Positions 45,801-57,129 of a DNA stretch of 64,000 nucleotides are shown here, piece after piece (position 1 is the first letter of the stretch; the number at the start of each line of letters is the position of its first letter). The stretch comes from Lumbricus terrestris (lineage: Eukaryota > Annelida > Clitellata > Crassiclitellata > Lumbricidae), in contig OX457040.1 of NCBI GenBank assembly GCA_949752735.1, forward strand, positions 7,486,097 to 7,550,096, read 5' to 3'. The notes beneath the pieces are model-generated. The model searched no databases and was not told the origin of the DNA. It saw nothing but the letters and a program-made list of their open reading frames with translations. The translations under genes were made by a program, and so were the position numbers.

Positions 45801-46039
45801 CGTGAATAATCTGTTAGTAATAATAAATGAACTGGGAAAAGAAGACATGGTACTGCTTGAATACAGGCTAGATAATGTGAAATTGGAAAGAAACTGCGAT
45901 TATTCTTATCGCTCATACACTTTATCACTGGCGACGCCAGGATTTCAGGTTTGAGGGCTGAAGCGCTCAGCCCTGCCTCTGCCCCCAGGGGCGCGACTAG
46001 AACATTTTTTGTTGAGGGGGCTCATAATTGCAAGTGCCA

Positions 46040-46730
46040 AAGCTACGAGTGAGAACCAGCTTTGGTAGTTTGGCCAACTGGAGGGTATTGTCTAGAAATG
46101 GGTAGAATTCCCAATGCTCACATCATAGCCTCTGAATTGGGCCAACAGATCCAACTCGTTGTCTTTGTGACTTATTAGTTGGGACATGGTAGCCACCATG
46201 TGCTTGCGGAAATCGGTGGACTGCAACATTTCTGGATACAATAACCCACACTCCTCCAGCCTTGCAGAGACAATCGCTCATTCGAATATATGACATTGAG
46301 GAGTAATTGTGTTTCGCAAACAGGTATTCGTTTACTTCTGCAACGCCTGGCTGCTGTCTCCTACGGTTGAGCAGGATGAGTGATTCGTGAATGCTTCCAT
46401 CAACAGAGGAACAGTTCTTCCTCATTTGCCGGTTATATCTAACCGATAAATGTATGTGACTATTGTCACTGCCACTTATTTCCTCACTAAAATTTAACAT
46501 CATTATCTTGTAGACCTCACCTGCATCCTACGTCTATTAATTATTATTATTAGATATGCCAGAACTAATTCGCCCAACCGTTTGAATACACTGCTGACTG
46601 CCATTTCAGAAACGTCTGAAACTATTTCTTTTCCTGCCAATAGGAACTGTACAAGCCCAAGGAGAGACTTCATCACACCGCTCCATTTCACTGTCAAAAG
46701 TCAGGATGCTGTGGGGGTACATTTACATAC
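46040..46730 (-). pseudogene. Recombinase-like copy E
   Basis: Minus strand: VSSVFKRLGELVLAYLII, NRRRMQ then a frame change to GEVYKIMMLNF. DGSIHESLILLNRRRQQPGV and NEYLFAKHNYSSMSYIR follow. After another shift comes TDFRKHMVATMSQLIS (box II Arg retained), then LLAQFRGYDV (His of GH lost) with the Tyr region degraded. A pseudogene. Confidence 0.65.
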
Positions 46731-46960
46731 ATTTTGAAGTTAAAAGTGTGATGATATTCCATGCCATTCAACAGTTATACTAGAAATAGCCAAGGTATCT
46801 GAGAGGTAGAATTTATTGTTGAGAAGCGAAACGGACTATGCCATTCGACAGAGAGAATGTTGGCCTAAATTTGTATGCTTACTGTGTCTTTTGATGACCG
46901 GCAGTGATCATAAGAAATTAAAATGTGTGAAATGGGCGATTGTTTTATTGCCTTGCTAAA
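46710..46960. repeat. Duplicated block (partner 51960-52205)
   Basis: Shared GGGGTACATTTACATA, GCCTAAATTTGTA(T/A)GCTT and AAAATGTGTGAAA(A)TGGG. It defines a unit of the right-hand gene tandem. Confidence 0.85.
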
Positions 46961-47560
46961 ATTTAACATCCTAATCTTGGAGACATCCTCTGCCTCCTTC
47001 ATCTGTTATGATTAATACAATGCCAGAACCAATTCGCCTTCGAACCGTATCCAGACACTGCTCACTGCTATATTAGAAGTTGGCAGTTTGCCTTTGTCGG
47101 GTGTTATTATTTTGTGGTTTTAAAGATACAAGTTTCGTTGTGTTGGCTGTGAGTGACAAGCGTCTGAAACTATTTCGTTTCCTGTTGTTCAGAACTTTAT
47201 GAGCCCTAGACGATATTTCATCACGCCACTCCATTTCATAGATTTCGATGAAGCCCATTACCTTCTCAACTGTCTATTGATTCGATGTCTGTAGCACCTG
47301 ACTTTTTAATATCTGTGAGCATTTCCGAATGGTATGCCCCAGCTTTATGGCCAATGACGGACATTTATGAGTCATCATTTGAAGGTCGTAGCCTGCCACG
47401 TTCTTTACAGCACTGATGACAGTTTGGAAGAAGTAGACTTCAGTAACCTTTCCATGGTGGCAGTCTTCATCCCCGAAGGCCTCTGAATTTCGACCAAAAG
47501 TCTATCCATTTCACATATTCGTACTCTGGCTAGATCTTCTCTCTTGTCATAGTTTAAAAT
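46961..47560 (-). pseudogene. Recombinase-like copy E2 (N-terminal part)
   Basis: Minus strand: REDLARVRICEMDRLLVEIQ (47545-47480), KTATMERLLKST, VISAVKNVAGYDLQMMTHKC, PSLAIKLGHTIRK (47330) and MEWRDEISSRAHKVLNNRKR (47230). The remainder leads toward the AYLI segment without a core domain. It duplicates the N-terminal half seen in copies F and I. Confidence 0.6.
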
Positions 47561-47619
47561 TAGTTTTTGATGCCAGTGTCACAAAAACAGTTTTGATGCA
47601 TTTGTCATTAAGATGATAT

Positions 47620-48120
47620 CTCCTAGTATTGCATCCTTCGCATGTCCTTACAACATTCTATATGAATGATATTGAATATGCTTCCATTCTTGTGTTCTCA
47701 GCAATAGGAAGCAGCTGGAAGCTGCATCATAGCTAGGCTTGGCAAGGATTTCCTCATATTGCATTCTTCGCCTGTTCTTACAACATTCCATTTGATATTG
47801 AATATGCTTCTAGTCTTGTGTTGTCAGGAACAGGAAGCAACATCATGGCTTGTGTTCTCACATGCCTCTATTTCCTGTTCACCCCACTTTACTGCCAGTT
47901 TGATATGAATCCTTTCGAATGTAATAGTACAGGCAATACTCTCATGGGCGGTGGTCTCCAGAGTTCTTTTGACAATTTGGCCCATATAGGTCACAACTAG
48001 TATTCCTTTCCATTTTTCATTACACCACAGTTATGTATGTGATTACCTTTTTAGTGCAATAAAGCCATTACTACTACTGCTGCCACTTGCATAGAAAATT
48101 AGGACATAAGAAACACAAAC
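47620..48120. repeat. Duplicated block (partner 55545-56060) with internal tandem copy
   Basis: Shares CCTTCGCATGTCCTT, GTCTTGTGTTGTCAGGAACA and GTGCAATAAAGCCATTACTA with 55545-56060. Within it, CATTCTTCGCCTGTTCTTAC is a second copy of the first 120 bp. A plus-strand frame reads SGTGSNIMACVLTCLYF in both blocks and is followed by an AATAAA signal, so a plus-strand retroposed 3' end is possible but unproven. Confidence 0.8.
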
Positions 48121-48247
48121 ATCGGAAGTTGCAGGTCAGATGTCGGACGTTTATGATTTAGTACATGCGTGCACACGTCCACGACACCATTTTGCCTGCT
48201 TTTGTGTTCATAGTGTTCTGCCTCCAGTTACCATATTATTGGAGTCT

Positions 48248-48730
48248 TCTTCTTTAGGTTCTCTGCCCAGTGGCAGGTCCGAACGTCCAATGTCTCCATA
48301 TTTCCCGCTGTTGTGCCATGTCTTTAAGTTCTCTGTAGCCCTTTTCCATTATCCCGTCCAGCAGTTTCTGTCTAGGTCTTCCTCTGCATCTTTTCCCCTC
48401 CAATCTTCCTTCAATTATTTCTTTCTGTAGTGAGTTTCCTCGCAGCACATGTCCTACCCAATTCTTTTGTCTTGACTTTATTACCTCTAGCAGAGATCTT
48501 TTCTCTTCTACCATCGTCAGCACTTCCTCGTTCGTAACATGCCTTGTCCAACTAATTTTCTCCATCTTTCTCCATACCCACATTTCAAACGCTTCCAACC
48601 GCTTGGTGTCTTCCTTTCTCATTGTCCATGTCTCTGCGCCATATAACGTCACACTCCATATCAATGTTTTGACCATTCTTTTCTTAAGATTCCTATTTAG
48701 CCCTCCTCTTAGCAATTCTTTCAGCTTCCG
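48248..48730 (-). mobile_element. 5'-truncated LINE insertion with TSD
   Basis: Minus-strand frame: KTLIWSVTLYGAETWTMR, RRLEAF-type KRLEAFEMWVWRKMEKISW, RQKNWVGHVLRGNSLQKEII and GKRCRGRPRQKLLDGIMEKG. It is the C-terminal part of an endonuclease-RT LINE protein. An 11-bp duplication TATTGGAGTCT flanks it (48237-48247 and 48731-48741). The paralogous block at 56148-56158 has the same site empty. The tail after the ORF is short and AAGAAGA-rich. Confidence 0.93.
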
Positions 48731-48789
48731 TATTGGAGTCTGTGAACAGCATAAAAAACCAGAAAATATATATGCAGTACCACAACGTG

Positions 48790-50010
48790 AAGCGTTTTTC
48801 CAGATATGTTTTCATTTCTCCAGCTTCCATCGAGAGAACCAGCTTTGGTAGTTTGGCTGACTGGAGGGTATCCTCTGGAAATCAGTAGAATTCTCAATGT
48901 GTTCTCACATCATGGCCTCTGAATTGGGCTAACATAGCCAACTCGTCTTTGAGGCTTATTAGTTTGGACATTGTAGCCACGTGCTTACGGAAACCTGTGG
49001 ACCACAACGTTTCTGGATATGTTGCTCCACGCTTCATTGAAAACTTTCACTAATGATCACTCCTTCAAATATTATGATGCAGATTTGTAATTGTTCAAGG
49101 TGCAAAGGTATTCATTTACTTCTGCAACGCCAGCCTGCTGTATCTTACGCTTCAGCAGGATGAGTGAACAGAGGAACAGTTATTCCTCGTTTACCAGTTA
49201 TATCTGCCCAATAAAACAATCGAAAGCAGTTCGTGCTCCATTTTCTACAAGCATCTCTATATGCCACTGTTGTCATTGCTGCAAATTACCTTATTAAAAT
49301 TTAACATCTTAATCTTGGAGACCTCGCCTTGCCTCCTTCATCTATTATATTTAATAGATACGCCAGAACCAATTCGCCTAACCGTCTCCAGAAACTGCTG
49401 ACTGTCTATTTCGGAAGTCAGCAGTTTGTCTTTCTCGGATGTTATTATTTTGTGGTTTTAAAGATACAACAAGTTTCGTTGTGTTGGTGTCGGCTGTGAC
49501 TGACAAGCGTCTGAAACTATTTCGTTGTTAAGAACTTTACGAGCCCCAGAAGATATTTCATCGCATCACACCATTTCATACATTTCGATTAAGCCTCTTA
49601 CGTTCTCAGCTGTCTATTGATTAGAAGTCTGCACCACCTGACCTTTTAATATCTGTGAGCACTTCCGAATGGCATGCCCTATCTTTATGGCCAATGGCGG
49701 ACATCTATGCGTCATCATTTGACGATTGTAGCCTGCCATGTTCTTCACAGCGCTGATGATGGGTTGGAACATAGTGGGCTTCAGTAACCTTTCCATGGCG
49801 GCAGTTTTTATCCCTGGGAGCTTCTGAATTTCGCTGAAATGTCTACCCATTTCTCGTAATTGTGTTCTGACTAGTATTTTTCCCTTTGCCATGCTTTTAA
49901 AAATAGTTGTTATGCCATTGTCATTAAGATGGCATCTCCTCGTGTTGTATAAATTCTCCAGCAGGGCAGAAAGACTTTTAGGAGGGAGACCATCATGCGA
50001 CATCAGCCCT
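48790..50010 (-). pseudogene. Recombinase-like copy F
   Basis: Minus strand: ENLYNTRRCHLNDNGITTIF (49960), LVRTQLREMGRHFSEIQKLP, ERLLKPTMFQPIISAVKNMA, THRCPPLAIKIGHAIRKCSQ and ILKGQVVQTSNQ (49620), giving a 130-codon open N-terminal part. Then come LVLAYL and, in another frame, RQGEVSKIKMLNF (49330-49290). A stop-ridden middle follows, with TGFRKHVATMSKLIS (box II), LAQFRGHDVRTH and a degraded Tyr region. The N-terminal exon is well kept; the catalytic half has stops. Confidence 0.7.
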
Positions 50011-50269
50011 GCTCATAGACTTGAAACATTGTAAATGTACGAGTCCTGTGAACATGGCACATGGTTTATGTAGTGTTACCGCAATCAATCCGAAATGGTA
50101 TCTATGAAGCAGTAATGAAGCAATCACAGATTAAAATGTAGTTCTAAGCAAGTTTTCTATAATGGCTCTTATGTACAAGCTTGGCATAAGAGATGGACGT
50201 TCTCACCCATTGACTAATCACTTCGTTGCATGATGAGGCTTCTGTGAAGAATGATAAGCTTATCTCACA

Positions 50270-50390
50270 GGTCTTTAGCTTTGTTCTTTTTCTTTCGTTT
50301 GTCAATCACTTCCCGGAGGTTCTTTGCTTTCTTCCATTCCTTTTGCTGCCGTTTTTGAAGCAGGATGAACCTCTTAATTGCAATACATAG
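50270..50390 (-). CDS. Charged exon-like segment
   Basis: Minus strand: IKRFILLQKRQQKEWKKAKN then LREVIDKRKKKNKAKDL and a stop. A paralogue of the segments at 51500 and 57130, with a predicted basic coiled coil. It lies upstream of the NLYNTRRCHLND exon in each unit, so it may be a 5' exon of the right-hand subfamily. Confidence 0.4.
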
Positions 50391-50589
50391 AAATCAAGAA
50401 CAATTCCAGGGTATTTCTTACACCGTGTCCTAAGAATAGCCTATTATTCTTTATTTATGACAAATGCCTTATATTTTATTAATCAATTCCATCTATAGCA
50501 TTGTGCACAACTCCCGTGATTGTACTCTATCGCGATAGGTGCAATGACTGGTCAAATCCGCCGTTACTATTCCATTCGTTTGTAAACGT

Positions 50590-51330
50590 TTAACCTTTGG
50601 CTGACTGGAGGGTATCCTCTGGAAATCAGTAGAATTCTCAATGTGTTCTCACATCATGGTCTCTGAATTAGGCCAACAGATCTAACTCGTTGTCTTTGAG
50701 GCTTATTAGTTGGGACATGGTAGCCACCATGTGCTTGCAGAAATCGGTGGACCACATCATATCTGGATACAATGACCCAAACTTCTCCAGCCTTCTACAG
50801 ACAATTGCTCCTTTGAATATATGACACGTAGAGGAGTAATTGGGTCTGACAAACAGGTATTCGTTTACTTCTGCAACACCTGGCTGCTGTCTCCTATGGT
50901 TCGGCAGGATGAGTGTTTCCTGTCATTAAGAACACCTGTGAGCAACTGAGCATTTCTGAATGGTATGCCCAAGTTTTATGGTCAATGACGGACATCTATG
51001 CGTCATCATTTGACGGTCGTAGCCTGCTACGTTCTTTACAACGCTGATGACAGTTTGGAACTTGGCAGACTTAAGCCACCTTTCCATGGTGGCAGTCGTC
51101 ATCCGTGGGAGCTTCTGAATTTCGACCAGATGGCCTAGCTATCCATTTTTTGCAATTGTTTTCTGCCTTGCTTTTAAACATAATTTTTATGCGATTGTCA
51201 TTAAGATGGCATCTCCTCGTCTTGTATAAATAAATTCTCCTGCAGGGGAGGGAGACTGTCATGCGACACAAGCCCTGCTCGCAGACCTGAAACATTGTAA
51301 GCGTATGTGTCCTGTGAACATAGCACATGG
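50590..51330 (-). pseudogene. Recombinase-like copy G
   Basis: Minus strand: YKTRRCHLNDNRIKIMFKSK (51240), a degraded EIQKLPRMTTATMER-like part, then GYDRQMMTH-like and SLTIKLGHTIQ-like text (51020-50950). After a deletion of the linker and arginine box come PGVAEVNEYLFVRPNYSST and STDFCKHMVATMSQLISLK (box II Arg replaced by Cys), then LAQF-type sequence with a stop. Dead. Confidence 0.6.
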
Positions 51331-51499
51331 ATTATATAGTGTGACCCCAATCACTCCATGAAATCCGAAGCTGTATCTATAAATCAGCAATAAAGCAATC
51401 ACTGTTTTCTATAATGCTAGGCATATGAAATGGACATTCTCACCTATTCGCTAATCACTTTGTTGCCTGGTAGCAAGTCTCGAGTCTTCTGTGAAGAAT

Positions 51500-51625
51500 A
51501 ACATCTCTGAGGTCTCTAATTTTCTTCAATTTCTTTTGCTGCCTTTTGTGAATGATCACTTCTCTTATGTCGTTGAGTGTCTTGTGCTGCCTTTTTTCAA
51601 GGACGATGAACCTCTGAATTGCATT
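51500..51625 (-). CDS. Charged exon-like segment
   Basis: Minus strand: AIQRFIVLEKRQHKTLNDIR then EVIIHKRQQKKLKKIRDLRD. Very close in protein to 57130-57270. The repeated pattern LREVI...KRQQKKL...RDLRDVI suggests an internal duplication within the segment. Confidence 0.45.
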
Positions 51626-52307
51626 ACATAGAATAATTCCAGAGCAGTTCTTACTCTGTGCTAAGAATAGCCTATATACTTCATTTATGGAAATTGCATT
51701 ATGTTTTGTTTAATCAATTCCATAGTATACTTGCGAGTGACATGGTTTGCGTTTAATTATTGACCTATTTGATGCACCACAACTCTCGTGATTGTACTCT
51801 ATCACCAAAGGTACAATGAATGACTGGTCAATTCCACCTTTACTATTCCATTCGTTTGTAAACATTTATCCTTTGGGCCACCAGAGGTCGGTTGATGGTA
51901 GTTGCCAGGTTTTTTTTTTATCACAAACTTGTTTCATATGGAAATAAAATTTGACACTTTAGGTTGGTCCTGGGGTACATTTACATATATTTTGAGGTAT
52001 GAAGTGTGACAGTATCCCATGCCATTCAAAAGTTATGCCAGAAATAGCGAATGCATCTGAAAGGTGGAATTTATTGTGGAAGCAAACTTCCATTCGATGG
52101 AAAGAATGTTTGCCTAAATTTGTAAGCTTTTGTGTCTTTTTGGTAACCGGAAATGATCATATTAAATCAAAATGTGTGAAAATGGGAGATTATTTTATCA
52201 CAACCGATATATCTGCGCAAACGTTTGTCATCAGCTAAGGATCCATGCATATATTAGATACTCAAAAATCAAAAAAAATTCATATGGAAGCTATGTGAAT
52301 ATAAATA
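51626..52307. other. Duplicated non-coding flank; Helitron empty site
   Basis: 51640-51850 matches 57966-58190. Position 51667/51668 (AAGAA|TAGCC) is the empty site of the Helitron at 57320. 51960-52205 matches 46710-46960. Confidence 0.75.
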
Positions 52308-52804
52308 TCTATAAGAAAGGATGTGGCTGACTTTGTCAGTTATGCACGCTCACAGTTTTGCAACTACTGACCTTAAACATTGTACATAAATAGACTTTCA
52401 CTCAACTTACTCAGGCGCGCTATTTTCACCTCCTTATTCACTCTAGAACTCGAGATATTAGACTTTTTTTCGCTGCAATTTCGACGCCATTATTTGAATC
52501 GTTGTGCAGTAGCAAATGACGTCATTTTTCACCAAAGCTTAGCATGAAACTCGAGCCCTCGCTATGCAGCGCAACCGCCCTGGGAAAGTTAAATGCCTTA
52601 GGCCAAGGAGTATATACACTAAGAGAAGCCCCATGCAACATGAGTATAACCAGCAGAATTGGGGAAGACCTTCCAAGCAGAGGGGCATAAATAACCATTT
52701 ATAAACCCCAAATGGGCGGCGAAGCCGCCCCTCAGGGGCTGGTGGAGGTGGGTTTGGGGACGAAAAATCGATATTTCCCGTGCAACGCCGGGTACCCCAG
52801 CTAG
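52308..52804 (+). mobile_element. Non-autonomous Helitron-like element 1
   Basis: Starts A|TCTATAAGAAAGGATGTG and ends CCCGTGCAACGCCGGG (short hairpin) then TACCCCAGCTAG|T. This fits Helitron rules: 5' TC, 3' CTRR, insertion between A and T without TSD. The flanks, when joined, resemble the repeated intron text ATATGAAATATATAT...AATAAATGAATAAG at 53966. No Rep/helicase frame in 497 bp. Confidence 0.75.
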
Positions 52805-53320
52805 TGGGCAATAAATGAATAAGTGAATGGTTGACTAACTTACTTAAAATCTTGCGGTCGGCTTCTTGTTGAATAATTTTGTTCTTTTCGATTTGACTTC
52901 AGATATCGTCTCTGTTCTTTGTCATGAAAGCTGGAGTGATTCCTTGCTCTACATTATGAAATATACGACACGAAAATTTGCTTTTAATTTAAATGTAAAC
53001 AGATATAAGTAACACATTTGCAGTCGCCTACCTCCCCCAGGTCCTTTGCTTTCGATCTGTTCGTTTCCGGTCATTTTCCAATGATGATGGATCTCTGAAT
53101 TGCAATACATAGAAGTCAAGAACTATTCCAAGGCAGTTCTTACACTGTGCTATAATTAAATTCCATAGCATCCCTGCTGATTGACATGGTTTGCGTGCAA
53201 TTATTGACAAACGGGACGCTTAAAAATTAATAAGCACCACAATTGTCTTTTGTTCTCTTCTTTTCCTTTCGTTTTCCAACAATGATGGACATCTGAATTG
53301 CAATACATGTCAAGACAATT
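52805..53320 (-). pseudogene. Diverged mini-exon and charged exon segments
   Basis: Minus strand at 52910-52855: SKRTKLFNKKPTARF then GTAAGT, a diverged unit of the 53875 array. At 53120-53030: LQFRDPSSLENDRKRTDRKQ. At 53310-53255: LENERKRREQKTIVV-like text. The two latter are partners of the charged exon family, shortened. Flanking text TTCCATA(G/A)CATCCCTGCTGA is duplicated (53163 and 53353). Confidence 0.4.
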
Positions 53321-53874
53321 CCAAGGCAGTTCTTACACTGTGCTATAATTAAATTCCATAACATCCCTGCTGAGTGACATGGTTTGCGTGCAATTATTGA
53401 CAAACGGGACGCTCCAAAAATAATAAAGAAACTCTCATGATAGTATTCTATCATAGATACAATGACTGGTCTGTAGACGTTTGGACTACCATGGGGTTAC
53501 AGATGTGGTTACCAGCCCTTTCGCCGTAGGTTTTTTGTATCACAAGCTTGCTTCATAGTGAAAAAGTTTTTGCACCTTAGGTTGCTGTTGAGTACATTTA
53601 CACACATTTTGATGCCAGAAACATAGGCGTAACGTTCTATTGTGAAGACCTGTGGTGTCAAGTCACCACCACTTTTAAAAATGCTGGTGACAGTCGCCAC
53701 CACTTTTGGTTCTTGTTCTCCACTTTTTTTTAACAAACATGAAAGCATTTGTCTGTCTAAACATAAAAAAGGCTAATCATGATTAGCATCGCAATGGCGG
53801 CAATGCTGGTAGCCTAGAAGCCTTCAACGTCCACACTCCACAGCGTGTTCACTGTAAATGGTTGACTGACTGAC

Positions 53875-54326
53875 TTCAATTTTACTGTCGACTTCGTCCT
53901 TTTGGCGTGAGATGTTTCGAGGTCTCTTTCGGGAGTTTCCTCGTTCTCCAATATGAAATATATATCCGTAATAAATGAATAAGTTGATGGTTGACTGACT
54001 TACTTCAAATTTTACAGTCGGCTTTTCGTCCACGAACTTTGTCATTTTCTTGTTGGCGCGATTGTCCTCGTTCTCCAATATGAAATATATATCAGTAATA
54101 AATGAATAAGTTGATGGTTGACTGACTTACTTCAAATTTTACAGTCGGCTTTTCCTCCACGAACTTTGTCCTTTTCTTGTTGGCGCGAGTTTCCTCGTTC
54201 TCCAATATGAAATATATATCCGTAATAAATGAATAAGTTGATGGTTGACTGACTTACTTCAAATTTTACAGTCGGCTTTTCCTCCACGAACTTTGTCCTT
54301 TTCTTGTTGGCGTGAGTTTCCTCGTT
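53875..54326 (-). CDS. Tandem array of four mini-exons
   Basis: Minus strand, unit 127 bp. Exon-like segments lie at 54258-54326, 54131-54199 and 54004-54072 (69 nt each) and 53875-53945 (71 nt, diverged). Each is preceded by TTTCATATTGGAG and followed by GTAAGT (GTCAGT in the last). Each 69-nt unit is open in phase 0 and reads NEETRANKKRTKFVEEKPTV then KFE, a 23-residue Lys/Glu-rich repeat. Spacers are 58 bp. Splicing them together would give a charged repeat protein region of adjustable length. Alternatively it is a minisatellite derived from one exon. Family unknown. Confidence 0.5.
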
Positions 54327-54344
54327 CTCCAATATGAAATATAA

Positions 54345-55044
54345 AACACACAGAAACGTTAGCATTTTAAATGTGCCTTTAAATTAAATGTAAACAGAAA
54401 TAAATAAATTGCCTCTAATGACAATGCAACCTTGCAAATAAAGCCACATATGCCTGCTCACATGACTAGGGATACGAAGCAAATGCTTGAAGAGTTATTA
54501 TTATAAATGTCAAAATGCACATTACAAAAGGCTTTTCGAAACTTTGACGTCGTTGCGGATTTGTTTAGTTTCGGGGCAAAACTGGATCACGTGAAATCGA
54601 ATTAAGCAAGAGGATCGTTGTTATATGGAGTCACACTTCCAACAATGATTTCAGAAGCAATAGGCCCATTATATTCCATCTCGTGTACAGTTTCTCCCAA
54701 AAAACTCCATTAATCGAACTTGTGTCTTTAATGAGTCGAGAGTATAATTCTTTTCAAATATTTTCATCAGAGGTTCATGTGAATAAACCTTTTTTCATTA
54801 TAGCCAGTGCGATCCTGTCTTACCCTATTCATTATTTGTACATCTAATGGAGTGTTTGCAAAAAGAAGCAAACAGTACTATGCATAAGTGTAATGCTTGC
54901 CTTTCTTTCATCAAGCACCATTTTTCGTCCGTTTGAAGCAGCAGCAAAATCGACAAAATGAATTCTGTTCTTTCTGTCCCTTGGCTGATATAACGTAGGC
55001 TGTGCGGCAAACGAACAATCATGGAGCTAATACTAGACAGAGTG
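54345..55044. other. No gene seen
   Basis: AT-rich sequence without recognisable elements. Confidence 0.4.
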
Positions 55045-55500
55045 CTAATGAGTTTGTTGGAGCAGCAGCTCTGACCAATCAAACTTTGTTTCATCCGTGA
55101 CAAAAGTGAGTTTGTCTTTTTTGGATGTTATTTGTGATTTTTGGAATACAACAAGTTTCGTTGTGTTGGCTGTAGGTGGCAAACGTTTGAAACTATTTTG
55201 ATTCCTGTCGTTAAGAACTTTGAGCCCCAAAACAGACTTCATCATACCACTCCAATTAACACATTTCCATGAGGTCTCTTACGTTCTCATCGGTGTGTTG
55301 ATTAAAATTCTGCTGTGCCTGGCATTTTGATATCGATGACGGCTTGAAACATAGTGGGTTTCAGTGACCCTTGCATCATATCATGGCAGTCTTCATTCCC
55401 GAAAGCTTCTGAATTTCGACCAAAAGTCTACCCATTTCACATATTCGTACTCTGGCTAGATCTTTTTTTTCTTTGTTGTATTTTGAAATTAGTTTTGATG
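55045..55500 (-). pseudogene. Recombinase-like copy H (fragment)
   Basis: Minus strand: RVRICEMGRLLVEIQKLSGM (55460-55400), then a shortened KPTMFQAVI-like part and EWYDEVCFGAQS...QESK (55245-55170), which parallels MEWRDEISSRAHKVLNNRKR of copy E2. No catalytic part. A relic. Confidence 0.5.
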
Positions 55501-55544
55501 CCACTGTCACAAACGCAGTATTGAAACCTTTGTCATAAAGATGT

Positions 55545-56060
55545 ATCTCCTAGTATCACATCCTTCGCATGTCCTTCCAACATTCTATATGATTGATATT
55601 GAATATGCTTCCATTCTTGTGTTCTCAGCAATAGGAAGTTGCATTATGGCTGGGCCTGCCAAGGATTTCCTCGTATGGCATTCTTTGCCGGTTCTTGCAA
55701 CATTTCATTTGATATTGAATATGCTTCCAGTCTTGTGTTGTCAGGAACAGGAAGCAACATCATGGCTTGGCTTCTCACATGCCTTTTTCTGTGGACCCCA
55801 CTTTACTGCCATACTGGTATGAATCATTTTGACTGTAATAACTCGAATAATACTCGCATGGGCGGTAGTCTCCAGTGTTCTTGTGACAATTTGACCCATA
55901 GGTCACAACTAGTGTTTCTTTCCATTTTTCATGCGCCACAGTTATGTATGTGATTACCTTTTTAGTGCAATAAAGCCATTACTACTACTGCTGCCACTTG
56001 CATAGAAAATTAGGACATAAGAAACAATGACATCGGAAGTTGGAAGTCAGATGTCGAACG
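55545..56060. repeat. Duplicated block (partner 47620-48120)
   Basis: See 47620-48120. The arrangement, including the internal tandem copy, is the same, so the block was duplicated together with neighbouring recombinase copies. Similarity continues to the 56148 empty site. Confidence 0.8.
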
Positions 56061-56146
56061 TTCATGATATAGTACATGTGCGCACACGTCCACGACACAG
56101 TTTTATCTGTTTTTTTGTACATAGTGTTCTACCTCCAGTTACCATA

Positions 56147-57000
56147 TTATTGGAGTCTGTGAACCGCATAAAAAGCAGAAAATATATGCAGTACCACATC
56201 GTCAAGGGTTTTTCCAGCTTCCATCAAGAGAACCAGCTTTGGTAGTTTGGCTGTCTGGAGGGTATCCTCTGAAAATCGGTAGAATTCCCAATGTGTTCTC
56301 ACATCATGGCCTCTGAATTGGATTGACATAGCCAAGTCGTCTTTGAAGATCAATTGTTGGGACATGGTAGCCACCACATCTTAATCTTGGAGACCTCACC
56401 CTGCCTCCTACGTCTATTAATGAATATTAGATATGCCAAAACTAATTCGCCCAACCGTCTCCAGAAACTACTCATTGCTATTTCAGAAGTTGGCAGTTTG
56501 TCTTTACAAGTTTTGTTGTGTGGGCTGTGAGTGACAAGCGTCTGAAACTGTTTCGTTTCCTATCGTTAAGAACTTTACGAACCCCGGAAGAGATTTCATC
56601 ACGCTACGTCATATCACGCATTTTGATGAAACCTCTTACATTCTATGCGTCATCATTTGCCACGTTCTTTACAGCGCTGAGGGCCGTTTGGAACTTGGTG
56701 GACTTTAGCAACCTTTCAATGGTGGCAGTCTTCATCCGTGGGAACTTCTGAATTTCGACCAAATGTCCACCCATTTCTCGTAATCGTGTTCTGACTAGTC
56801 TTTTTTCCCTTTACCATGCTTTTATAAATGGTTTTCATGCCATTGTCGTTAAGATGGCATTTCCTCGTATTGTATAAATTCTCCTGCAGGGGAGGGAGAC
56901 TGTCGTGCAACACCAGCCCTGCTCGCAGACTTGAAGCATTGTAAGCGTATGAGTCCTGTGAACATGGCACATGGATTATGTAGTGTTACTACAATCACTC
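56147..57000 (-). pseudogene. Recombinase-like copy I (internal deletion)
   Basis: Minus strand: ENLYNTRKCHLNDNGMKTIY (56880), then in another frame LREMGGHLVEIQKFPRMKTA and LLKSTKFQTALSAVKNVA (56650). In-frame FWRRLGELVLAYLIFINRRR runs into RRQGEVSKIKM (arginine box, 56400), directly joined to VATMSQQLIF. The deletion removes the Lys segment and box II Arg. Then come QFRGHDVRTHWEFYRFSEDT and EAGKTLDDVVLH. It preserves the GKTLDDV end seen in copies B and C. Confidence 0.65.
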
Positions 57001-57129
57001 CATGAAATCCGAAATTGTATCTGTAAATCAGCAATAAGGCAATCACTGTTTTCTGTAATGCTAGTCATAAGAAATGAACATTCTCACCTAATGGCTAATC
57101 ACTTTGTTGCCTGGTAGCAAGTCTCGAGT

